From Merdibacter massiliensis (GTDB lineage: Bacteria; Bacillota_I; Bacilli_A; Erysipelotrichales; Erysipelotrichaceae): DNA of 64,000 nt. The position numbers and the translations under genes are program-made. Shown here one piece after another: positions 1 through 12,878 of the stretch. The stretch covers positions 124,001 through 188,000 of the forward strand of contig NZ_LT699717.1 in the NCBI RefSeq assembly GCF_900155395.1, given 5' to 3'. Under the pieces are notes generated by a model, which was given only the letters and a program-made list of their open reading frames with translations, ran no database searches and was not told the DNA's origin. Positions within the stretch are counted from its first letter, which is position 1, and every line of letters begins with the position of its first letter.

Positions 1-1
1 C

Positions 2-1672
2 AGTGAAGAGTTTCGAACCATCAGCCGCAATCAATTAAAAGCTTTATGGATAGCTTCTACCATTCAGAAAATGAAGGAAGAACGCAATCTGGCATGGAAA
101 GATTTTGTCGTTTTGGTTCGCAGCAATCATTCCAAAGACGATCTGCGCAGTGCCTTCGACCGCTTGCATCTGCCTTATTTCATTGAGATCAAGCACGGTT
201 TTTATCAATCAAGTGCGGTAGAGCTCATTCTATCTTATCTTCGCTTTCTCCGCGATCCAGAAGATGATATCGCTTTTGCCGCCATTGCTTTGTCGCCTTT
301 ATTCGATCTGGATGAAAATACGCTTGCACTTGCAAAATGCCGCCGTTCTCCACATACTTCTTTTTATCATTATTTTCTAGAGCACCCTTTTAAAGGAATC
401 GATGCATTGATACAAATACTAGACCAGAAAGAATTGCCGATCCACACATTATTAAGCAAGATGTATGATCAAAATGACTTTTATTCTTATCGTACCTCTC
501 TGCAGGAAAAAACAAATTTAGATCTTCTATATCAGCAGGCCGTTCAATTCGAACAAGAACACAGCAGCGATCTGCATGCATTTATCGATTATATTGATTC
601 GATACAAGATGCACAAAGCGCTGAAGCAAACCCCATATCTCCTGATGAAGATGTCATTCGTGCAATGAGCATCCACCAATCCAAGGGGCTGCAGTTTCCC
701 ATTGTCTTTCTATGGTCCAATGATTCACAAGATGCTTTAGATTTTCGTTCTCCATTTTTATTTGATGCGGATATGGGCATCGGCATTCGCTATATGGATC
801 CAAACCGTTTCTTACGTACGACTATCGCTCGCATAGCGATCCAGCACAAAAAGGATCGCGAGCAATTAGAAGAAGAAATGCGTATTTTATACGTTGCTAC
901 CACAAGGGCGCAAAATGAAATGTATATTGTTGACTGTATCCGTTCTCCGCAAAAATTTGAACAGCCCTTAACCAGTGCTGCAGTCTTCTCCCGTTGCGGC
1001 TATACAGGATGGTTATTGCGTGCGTTTGCTAAAACTGCTTCTCCATTATTTCAAGTAATCTGGGTCCATGAACCCTTTGCTTTGCAGCCATTGTCCATCC
1101 AGAAAAAGCAAGCTGAAAAACATAAGCTCTACGCAAAAGAGACATATGCCATCAACAGCACCAGTGCTTCTGCAATAAAAAAAGGAAAACAATTTCCTGT
1201 GTTTCTTCCAAACGATACGCAAGCAGGCGCAAAAAGAGGATCTTTGTTGCATGAAATCGTATCTCAGCTGCACCCGCCATTCAAAAAGGAAGAAATTATC
1301 CATTTGTTTGAGCAGACAAAACAGGAAATGACGGCAATCGATCTGACACAGCTGCTTGCTTTAGGAAAAAATACACAGTATATAGAGTGGAGCCAGTATC
1401 CAACGGTTTATCATGAATTACCTTACAGCGTGCAGATCCAAGATCAACTGTTATATGGATATATTGATTTCTTTGCCATGAATGAACAAGAAATCATCAT
1501 ACTGGACTATAAAAGCGATCATCTGGATGCTCCTGCTGCTTTCATTGAACTATATCAAGCACAATTACAGACATACGCCGATGCTATGCAGCAGCTGTAT
1601 CCACACCATTTGATCCATACCTGGATCTACTCATTTTATCTGCAATGCATGATTCCTGTACCTCTATATTAA
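2..1672 (+). CDS. addA: ATP-dependent helicase/nuclease subunit A, AddA (3' part)
   Basis: The frame is open from base 2, so the N-terminus lies left of the window and about 556 residues are visible. AddA is the helicase-nuclease subunit of the AddAB complex, which processes double-strand breaks for recombination. Near base 665 is the UvrD-type motif V (MSIHQSKGLQFP) and near base 870 motif VI (EEEMRILYVATTRA). Near base 1460 the RecB-type nuclease core follows (GYIDFF then ILDYKSD), with a QLQTYADAM segment just after it. Walker A must lie upstream of the window. addB would be expected to the left. The gene ends in a terminator shared with the convergent next gene. Confidence 0.93.
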   Translation, partial: SEEFRTISRNQLKALWIASTIQKMKEERNLAWKDFVVLVRSNHSKDDLRSAFDRLHLPYFIEIKHGFYQSSAVELILSYLRFLRDPEDDIAFAAIALSPLFDLDENTLALAKCRRSPHTSFYHYFLEHPFKGIDALIQILDQKELPIHTLLSKMYDQNDFYSYRTSLQEKTNLDLLYQQAVQFEQEHSSDLHAFIDYIDSIQDAQSAEANPISPDEDVIRAMSIHQSKGLQFPIVFLWSNDSQDALDFRSPFLFDADMGIGIRYMDPNRFLRTTIARIAIQHKKDREQLEEEMRILYVATTRAQNEMYIVDCIRSPQKFEQPLTSAAVFSRCGYTGWLLRAFAKTASPLFQVIWVHEPFALQPLSIQKKQAEKHKLYAKETYAINSTSASAIKKGKQFPVFLPNDTQAGAKRGSLLHEIVSQLHPPFKKEEIIHLFEQTKQEMTAIDLTQLLALGKNTQYIEWSQYPTVYHELPYSVQIQDQLLYGYIDFFAMNEQEIIILDYKSDHLDAPAAFIELYQAQLQTYADAMQQLYPHHLIHTWIYSFYLQCMIPVPLY

Positions 1673-1697
1673 AAAATGACCTAAATGGTCATTTTTT
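1671..1697. terminator. Bidirectional intrinsic terminator between addA and the convergent gene
   Basis: AAAAAATGACC and GGTCATTTTTT form an 11-bp stem with a 5-nt loop, with T runs on both strands. It overlaps the stop codons of both convergent genes, so it can serve both. Confidence 0.85.
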
Positions 1698-2214
1698 ATG
1701 CATTATTTAAATTAAACTGATGAAAGGTATTCGCTATAGTATAGATGACGCTGTTCAAAAGGCCATCTTTTGCACTTTCGATCATCAATTGAATCTCATA
1801 ATCATGATTTCCTTCGTCCAAGATCAAGATCAAAGCTACCAGCAAACGATGTTCCTGCAAAAACGGCTGATCATCTTTATCTTGCTCTTGAATCGTTGTT
1901 TCAACAAAATGATTCTGCTCGAGCCCTTCCAAGACTTGGCTTGGCAAAGCAACACTTCCGTTGTGATACAAGATTTTTCCTTCTGCTTCATGGATATCAC
2001 ATTTTTGGCAAAAGTCCAAAACACGCTGTTTCATTGGAAGACGCCAATCTTCAAAAACTTCTAGCTGTCCGCTGCCATTGAGATCTTTAAAACCAAAGCC
2101 GTCAGCCTCCATGATCTGCACGCCAGCATTAGGCTGATAGCCGATATTCTTTCCGCCTTCATTTACGATCGTACAATGATTCTTATTATGTTTTAGAGAC
2201 CATTTTGATTTCAT
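1696..2214 (-). CDS. Unknown protein with a GH3-glycosidase N-terminus-like motif
   Basis: About 172 residues. Three in-frame ATGs lie close together at 2223, 2220 and 2214; GAAAGG at 2224-2229 is best spaced (9 nt) for the one at 2214. Near residue 40 is FKDLNGSGQLEVFEDWRLP, which closely resembles the N-terminal lead-in of many secreted GH3 beta-glucosidases (FxDLNxNGxLDxYEDWRLP). No catalytic GH3 barrel follows. The rest is acidic and soluble, with an Asp/Glu/His-rich tail (ILDEGNHDYEIQLMIES). There is no signal peptide. It may be a stand-alone domain or the remnant of a larger gene. The function is not known. Confidence 0.6.
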   Translation of the reverse strand: MKSKWSLKHNKNHCTIVNEGGKNIGYQPNAGVQIMEADGFGFKDLNGSGQLEVFEDWRLPMKQRVLDFCQKCDIHEAEGKILYHNGSVALPSQVLEGLEQNHFVETTIQEQDKDDQPFLQEHRLLVALILILDEGNHDYEIQLMIESAKDGLLNSVIYTIANTFHQFNLNNA

Positions 2215-2289
2215 CTTCATCATCCTTTCGATATGTACACTATAACACCCATCTTGCTTCAAGTTGTCAGCAGAGTATGTGAAATTTTG

Positions 2290-2901
2290 TTATCCTTCTT
2301 CCTGCTGCATGGTTTTGACTACTGCACTAAGATACTGCACACATTGTTCAATTCCAACCTTGCTTGTATTGATCACCATGGAATAATTCGAGATCGCTCC
2401 CCATTTGCGATCCGTATAGAATTCATAAAAATTCGCACGTTTTCGATCAAATCGCTGCATTGTTTCTTCTGCCTTTTCTGGTTTTAAATGATACAATTCG
2501 ATTCCTCTTTGTATGCGTTCCTGTTTGTCCGCATAAATAAACAGCGATAATACATTTGCTTCATCCTTTAATACATAATCACCGCACCGGCCAACGATCA
2601 CCGCACTTTCTTTTGCGGCAATTTCACGAATCAAACGTGCAGCACTTTCAAACACTTCATTATTGACAGTCAATGAAGTAACCATAGATAATGCGGAGCG
2701 GCCGCCTACTTCATACATTCCGTTTTCCCCTCTATTTTCATCACGGAAAAAAGCACTGGAAACACCTAATTTTTTTGATATTTCTTCTAAAAACACTTTA
2801 TCGTAACACTGGATGCCCAATGACTCCGCCAATTTTTCACCAATCAGCTTTCCTGCACTTCCATACTGTCGGGAAATCGTAACTATTACACGCTTGCTCA
2901 T
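2290..2901 (-). CDS. Cytidylate kinase-like family protein
   Basis: 203 residues from the ATG at 2901, which has AAAAGGTGATC just upstream; the longer frame start lacks a ribosome site. The N-terminus VIVTISRQYGSAGKLIGEKLAE is the P-loop form of the cytidylate-kinase-like family (SRxxGSGGRxIGxxLA). Further on come VIVGRCGDYVL and an Arg-rich lid segment (ERIQRG, RFDRKRANFYEFYT). Such proteins stand apart from housekeeping Cmk, and their substrates are mostly untested. A kinase acting on a nucleotide or small phosphorylated metabolite is likely. The preceding gene on this strand would lie beyond the IS element, so this is probably monocistronic. Confidence 0.8.
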   Translation of the reverse strand: MSKRVIVTISRQYGSAGKLIGEKLAESLGIQCYDKVFLEEISKKLGVSSAFFRDENRGENGMYEVGGRSALSMVTSLTVNNEVFESAARLIREIAAKESAVIVGRCGDYVLKDEANVLSLFIYADKQERIQRGIELYHLKPEKAEETMQRFDRKRANFYEFYTDRKWGAISNYSMVINTSKVGIEQCVQYLSAVVKTMQQEEG

Positions 2902-3118
2902 ATGATCACCTTTTTCTATATCTATACGATAACAACACCTATACACATTATAACAGAGGTTATAGCTACTTTGTAGAAAGAGATTGAAAACGATTTATCA
3001 TCGCCAAACAATTGGATTCATCATATATTCCTCCATTTCCCCGCGCCTAAGGTCGCGCGGACACAAATATTTCATCAATAAATCTCACACGTCTCATTTT
3101 TTCGTGTTACCATATAAG

Positions 3119-3300
3119 AGAGGTGGTACACTACAGAGCACGTGGAGGTGAGTAGGAATTCTACTCAATTGAATATCCTGTATATATATAAGTTGCCGTC
3201 ATCATCTCAAGCACAAATAAGTAGGACTTTGAGCCTGGACACTTATGATTGTTCAATCAACTGTTGTCGATTCGCTTTGATGACAGTCAATGCCACCTCT
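3119..3300 (+). ncRNA. Candidate IS110 bridge-RNA-like leader
   Basis: The 200 nt before the transposase have no coding potential but marked secondary structure. AGAGGTGG (3119-3126) pairs with CCACCTCT (3293-3300) and closes the whole segment. TGAGTAG (3149-3155) and CTACTCA (3161-3167) form a perfect hairpin around GAATT. GTCATCA (3198-3204) pairs with TGATGAC (3278-3284). Elements of the IS110 group carry a bridge RNA in the 5' non-coding end that guides donor and target choice; position and size here fit that. The guide loops are not assigned, so this remains an inference. Confidence 0.45.
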
Positions 3301-3325
3301 CCTTTTGCATGAAAGGAGTTTTTTT

Positions 3326-4582
3326 ATGGTAATGAAAATCGTTCGTTTCAACTGTTGTGGCATGGATGTTCACAAAAACCTGGTTGTCGCTACTATTGGG
3401 ATCACCGATAGAAAGACCAACATTACAGAATACTTCCAACGATCCTTCTCCACTTTAAACTCCGACCTATACCGTTTAAAGGATTGGCTGCGATCTCATC
3501 ACTGTTCTGATGTCTGTATGGAGTCTACCGGTAAATACTGGATCCCGATCTTTAACATTCTTGAAGATGAGACCAATGTCCATTTAACTCACCCCAAGTA
3601 TGTCAAAGCCATCAAAGGCAAGAAGACAGATAAGAAAGATTCCAAATGGATCTGTGATCTCTTCAAACATGATCTGATCAAGTTTTCGTTTATCCCTCCC
3701 AAAGAAATTCGGGAGATGCGTGAGATCGCACGTTACAGATACAAACTGGTCTGCATGCGTTCTTCAGAACGGAATCGTTATCAAAACTGTATGACCATTT
3801 CTAATGTCGGTCTGGCTTCTGTTGTTTCAGATCCTTTTGGCAAGACGGCTTCCAACATTATGAAAGAAGTCATGAAATCCAATGTGATCGATGATGACAA
3901 GATCCTAAAGCTCGTTCACAAAAACTGTAAGAACAAAGATAAGATACTGGACTCTCTTCATGGCTATCACATTGAATCGGATCAACGATTCAAGATGGAA
4001 AAATCTTTGGATCATATGGAATATTTAGATCAGCTCATTGATTCATGCGAAGTGGAATTGATTAAGCGTGCGTATCCTTTTCGCAGATCTTTTCAGCACA
4101 TCACACAAATAAAAGGAATCAGTGCTTTATCTGCTATTCTTATCATCTCTGAAATAGGAATTGATATGTCTCAGTTCGAATCCGACAAACAGCTTGTCAG
4201 TTGGGCCGGACTTTCTCCTGCCAACAACGAGAGTGCCGGCAAGAAAAAGTCAGTCCGTATCTCAAAAGCTGGACAGTATCTCAAACCTCTGCTTGTCCAA
4301 TGTGCTTTATCGGCCATCAAAGATAAGACATCTTATTTTGGAAGAAAGTATTCCAATATCAAGAAACGACGAGGTCATAAGAAAGCAATCATTGCGATCG
4401 CACGCATGATGCTGGTCAGCATCTACCACATGATCCTTACAGGAGAAGAATTTAATCCATGTGACCATGAATCCTTTATGGATCCAAAACCAAACGCCAA
4501 TCCTTCACTTACAGTTGAAAAAGCATTGAACTTTTTAAAACAATCTGGCATTGATATTTCTTCTATTCCAGTCAACTTATAA
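3326..4582 (+). CDS. IS110-family transposase (DEDD recombinase)
   Basis: 418 residues from the ATG at 3326, seven bases after GAAAGGAG. The N-terminal RuvC-like DEDD domain shows Asp14 in GMDVHK, Glu in VCMESTGKYW and the Asp pair in KKTDKKDSKWI. A coiled middle follows. The C-terminal Tnp20 domain has ITQIKGISALSAILIISEIG and WAGLSPANNESAGKKK, where the Ser is the expected nucleophile. Length and both domains are intact, so it may be active. It strand-exchanges the element as a circular intermediate, directed by a non-coding RNA in characterised relatives. Another possible start at 3290 lacks a ribosome site. Confidence 0.93.
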   Translation: MVMKIVRFNCCGMDVHKNLVVATIGITDRKTNITEYFQRSFSTLNSDLYRLKDWLRSHHCSDVCMESTGKYWIPIFNILEDETNVHLTHPKYVKAIKGKKTDKKDSKWICDLFKHDLIKFSFIPPKEIREMREIARYRYKLVCMRSSERNRYQNCMTISNVGLASVVSDPFGKTASNIMKEVMKSNVIDDDKILKLVHKNCKNKDKILDSLHGYHIESDQRFKMEKSLDHMEYLDQLIDSCEVELIKRAYPFRRSFQHITQIKGISALSAILIISEIGIDMSQFESDKQLVSWAGLSPANNESAGKKKSVRISKAGQYLKPLLVQCALSAIKDKTSYFGRKYSNIKKRRGHKKAIIAIARMMLVSIYHMILTGEEFNPCDHESFMDPKPNANPSLTVEKALNFLKQSGIDISSIPVNL

Positions 4583-5681
4583 ATTTTTTCGATATCTTTT
4601 ACCTCCTGTTTTTAAGTCGGCCCTTTTTGCGCATTTTTATTCACACTTTTACACCTCTATTTTATTTGATAGTCTGTGGATAATGATAGCATCGCCATAG
4701 ATGGGCTATTCGCCACTTTTTGTGTGCTGTAACCGGAAATGTTTATACTGTCCGGTGTATAGCCCAATTGTTACCAGATCATCAACTGGATTACGGCATA
4801 ACCCTTTTTTTTGTTTGCTTAGTATTTGTATAGCCGTGAAAGATAATACGACTAATATCACTTCTATCTTATCGAGTGGGATAATAGCTGTCCCTCTGAT
4901 TAACAAGTACATTTGGTTCAACACAAAAACCTATTGTTCTATTGAAATCAAAGATAGAAAGATTTATAAAGTATTATAACGAACAAAGAATAAAAGAAAA
5001 GTTATGATGGATGAGACCTGTCCAATACAGATTCTAGCTTTTAGCTGCATAAAAAATGAGACGACAGAAGTCGTCTCTCAAAAGTCTAACTTTAAGGGGG
5101 ACACCTCAGATATTACTTTTTCTGAGATATTTTCATTTTTGATTGACAGTCATAAAAAAGAAAATCACTGGCTTTGAAAGTTACAAAGTACAATATTTAT
5201 GGAAAATTAAATCAATGTACAAAAGGAAAACGATTTATTTTCTCATGAGATAAGGGGCTGCACAAAATAATGGTGTTAGCAGAAAAATATTCCTTTAAGT
5301 CTTATCAAAAATATTTAGGCAAGAACCATTAAATGCATCCTGAATTATATCAATAAATTTGAAAAGTAAATAACTATAAACTCTTTTTTTACTTCATTTA
5401 TCTATTTTAGTGGGAATTTATTCATACAATAGCTTAAGAAAACAAATGTAATTTCTAAAAAAAACGAAAACTGCGCTTGAAAGCATGAAAAGACCGTACA
5501 AATTCCTGTCGTATTTTTCTTTTATACATTTCTCGTTTTACTTTGATCCATCAAAGCGATACATAGGCACTTCTTGGCTATGCTCAAATAATTATTTAGT
5601 GATATAGTAATAGCCATACAAGAAAGACTCTATAATTGCATATTAATTATATATAAGGATAAAATACATTCTTGCAAATGC
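4583..5681. other. Long intergenic region, no convincing gene
   Basis: About 1.1 kb between the IS transposase and the bgl operon. Two opposed frames of 72-92 codons overlap at 4701-4979, but neither has a ribosome site or a family I recognise. The only clear element is a minus-strand terminator hairpin at 5051-5077. From 5100 to 5680 I see AT-rich sequence without repeats or genes. It is probably decayed DNA around the insertion. Confidence 0.6.
5051..5077 (-). terminator. Isolated terminator hairpin, minus strand
   Basis: GAGACGAC and GTCGTCTC (5058-5065, 5070-5077) form a perfect 8-bp stem with a 4-nt loop. Read on the minus strand it is followed by six T. No gene ends close to it; the nearest minus-strand stop is at 5742, so it may be a relic of a lost gene. 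Confidence 0.6.
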
Positions 5682-5729
5682 AAATAAGCCATGATTGGAT
5701 AGATATACCCTGATCATGACTTATTTTTT
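5682..5729. terminator. Hairpin terminating the bgl PTS operon
   Basis: AAATAAGCCATGAT (5682-5695) pairs with ATCATGACTTATTT (5713-5726) with one mismatch. On the plus strand it is followed by T6. On the minus strand, the direction of the operon, the trailing sequence is also T-rich but less regular. It lies just beyond the stop of the GH1 gene. Confidence 0.6.
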
Positions 5730-5741
5730 ACTGTTTAAATT

Positions 5742-7555
<1,814 letters not shown>

Positions 7556-7570
7556 TCAATGCTGTCCTCA

Positions 7571-8845
7571 CTACACTTCTTGCGCAGCTATATCCCCTTT
7601 TGCTGCTTTTGCGGCTGCTTTTTCGTCTTCTAACTTACATTGTTTGTCATAAACTCTGAAGAATGGATAGTAAATCAATGCTGTTGCTGCGAAGCAAACG
7701 ATATGCAGCAACAAACCACCGATGATGTTACCAGTTGCAAGCGGTGCATAAAGAATGGAAGGCATCGTAACACGGAATGGTTCTACCGGAACTGCAATCA
7801 AACCTAATGCAAAAGTAAACCATACAATCAAACAGTTTGCTAGACCTGCAATCCAGAATGGTACCATCAGTACCGGGTTGAAAGCAACAGGTGCACCATA
7901 AACGACCGGTTCATTGATATTGAAGATCGAAGGTATGATAGCGGCACGGCCAACTGTTTTCAAGCGTTTAGATTTTGCCAAGAAAGCCATGAAACAACAC
8001 AAAGCTAAAGTTGCACCTTGTCCACCGATAAAACACATCTGGAAGATCTCATACGTATGTAAATTTGTTGCTGGTAATCCTTGTGCAACTAATGCCAAGT
8101 TCGCATTTTGCCCTTCCATCCAGATCAAAGACATTAACGGATATAAGATCCATGCCGAAATACCAAAAGAATACATAAACAATACCATTACAACAACTAA
8201 TAAGAAACCACCAAATGATTGTGAGAATGTTGAAATTGGCATGATCAATGCACGGATTGATTCAATAAGATCGAATTTCAGGCCAAAGGTCAAAACAATA
8301 CCAAACAATAGACACAATGTCCAAGGAATAATGGAATTAAACCATGTAACGATGAATGGTGGCAATGAAGTATTATTCTTGAAGAAAGCAAACTTTGCAA
8401 AGATATTGAATACGATTGCAGTAATATAACCAGATACCAAAGCATTCAGCATACCACCAGCACCCAAGTTAGCAGTAGCCAATACTAAATTGCCAGCTTC
8501 ATCATAGTGCGGGAATACTAACAGCAAGAACAAACCTAAACCGGCTAACCCTGCTTGACGGGCAACACGACGTTGTCTTTTCTTTTCCATAATGATACAT
8601 GGCAACTCATAAGCTAAGAACAAGCCAAACAAGCCAAATGAGAAATTACTTAATTCTGTCAAATCCGGCAAGAAGGTTAAGCCAAATCCACGAAATACCC
8701 CAACTAGTGTTGCAACAGAACCAACCAATGTTGCCGGAACAGCTGCCAAAATGGCTTCCTGTGTTGCACCGATCCAGACATTTTGTCCGATTTTTTCAAT
8801 GATAGGCGCAATGCTCTTTTCCACAAAATCCATAAATCTTTTCAT
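7571..8845 (-). CDS. PTS cellobiose-family IIC permease
   Basis: 424 residues, strongly hydrophobic, with about ten membrane segments. It starts MKRFMDFVEKSIAPIIEKIGQN, the usual amphipathic lead of the Lac/cellobiose IIC family. NINEPVVYGAPVAFNPVLMVPF near residue 310 is the conserved substrate-binding NEP motif. It transports and phosphorylates a beta-glucoside together with the adjacent IIA and IIB. The C-terminus is charged and Ala/Lys-rich (EDEKAAAKAAKG). The start has AAGGGAGATATGTT upstream. Confidence 0.95.
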   Translation of the reverse strand: MKRFMDFVEKSIAPIIEKIGQNVWIGATQEAILAAVPATLVGSVATLVGVFRGFGLTFLPDLTELSNFSFGLFGLFLAYELPCIIMEKKRQRRVARQAGLAGLGLFLLLVFPHYDEAGNLVLATANLGAGGMLNALVSGYITAIVFNIFAKFAFFKNNTSLPPFIVTWFNSIIPWTLCLLFGIVLTFGLKFDLIESIRALIMPISTFSQSFGGFLLVVVMVLFMYSFGISAWILYPLMSLIWMEGQNANLALVAQGLPATNLHTYEIFQMCFIGGQGATLALCCFMAFLAKSKRLKTVGRAAIIPSIFNINEPVVYGAPVAFNPVLMVPFWIAGLANCLIVWFTFALGLIAVPVEPFRVTMPSILYAPLATGNIIGGLLLHIVCFAATALIYYPFFRVYDKQCKLEDEKAAAKAAKGDIAAQEV

Positions 8846-8891
8846 AACATATCTCCCTTCTTATTATAAATATCCCTTCTTTATGTTGTAA

Positions 8892-9197
8892 TTATTTCAA
8901 TGATTTCAATGCTTGATCTAACAACCCCTCTCCATTCAATGATCCATAGACTTCGCCATCAATCAATACGACCGGAACATCATATTCTTCCGCAATGTCT
9001 TGGATGGCAGCCAAACGATGTTGAAAATGTGGGCCAACCATGACCAAATCCACTTCATCAAGATAATCTTCGACTTCGGATTCACTGCATGCACGAACAC
9101 TGATGTCCATTCCCCTTTTTTTTGCGGCTGTCATTGCATTATTGGCCATAAAACCACTTGATGCGCCAGAACCGCAGCATAGCAGTACTTTTTTCAT
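8892..9197 (-). CDS. PTS cellobiose-family IIB component
   Basis: 101 residues. The N-terminal strand and P-loop, KVLLCCGSGASSG, carry the phosphocysteine (Cys8 in the C-x-x-G-x-x-S pattern). VDLVMVGPHFQHRLAAIQ is the usual second half of the family. It is the first gene of the operon, with AAAGGAGGAACGTT before its ATG. The promoter lies in the region shared with the divergent regulator. Confidence 0.94.
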   Translation of the reverse strand: MKKVLLCCGSGASSGFMANNAMTAAKKRGMDISVRACSESEVEDYLDEVDLVMVGPHFQHRLAAIQDIAEEYDVPVVLIDGEVYGSLNGEGLLDQALKSLK

Positions 9198-9226
9198 AAC
9201 GTTCCTCCTTTATACTATCTGAGGTC

Positions 9227-9287
9227 ATTATAAAAAGCTTAGATTATTTGATTCAAACCTAAAAAGGTTCCGCAGGTAGGAACTTTT
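9227..9287 (-). promoter_or_regulatory. Promoter and upstream palindrome of the bgl PTS operon
   Basis: On the minus strand, TTGAAT (9251-9256) and TATAAT (9227-9232) are separated by 18 nt. Immediately upstream, AAAAGGTTCC (9262-9271) and GGAACTTTT (9279-9287) form an inverted repeat with a 7-nt centre. Its position behind a weak -35 suits an activator site for the divergent LicR-type protein. Read on the plus strand it could also act as a hairpin. This assignment is inference. Confidence 0.55.
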
Positions 9288-9465
9288 ATTTATTTGATAA
9301 CGAGATTTTAAATTTCTATCATAAAGGAAATTATAAGAAAGATAAAAAATGGGGAAACTGTTAAATATCAGGTTACTGATATAAATAAAAATTCTATGTC
9401 TTTATTTGCTTTCAAGAAAGCTCTAGGAAAGACGATTAAAAGCGCAATGATAATAGGAGGTTAAA

Positions 9466-12850
<3,385 letters not shown>

Positions 12851-12878
12851 AAAACGACAACATTACCATGTAATGCCA

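Larger units (their letters stand above)
3119..4582 (+). mobile_element. IS110-family insertion element (ends not resolved)
   Basis: The element contains a DEDD-type transposase preceded by a long structured leader. IS110 elements lack terminal inverted repeats, so exact ends cannot be read here. A GC-rich hairpin (CCGCGC/GCGCGG, 3041-3060) lies left of the leader and may be inside or outside the element. To the right, T-rich sequence runs to about 4700 with no clear boundary. I mark only the part I can support, from the leader stem to the stop codon. Confidence 0.6.

Noticed and set aside
4701-4979. Overlapping frames of 72-92 codons on both strands
   Set aside because: No ribosome site, no recognisable family and mutual overlap; a faint DUF370-like look on the minus strand was too weak to keep.
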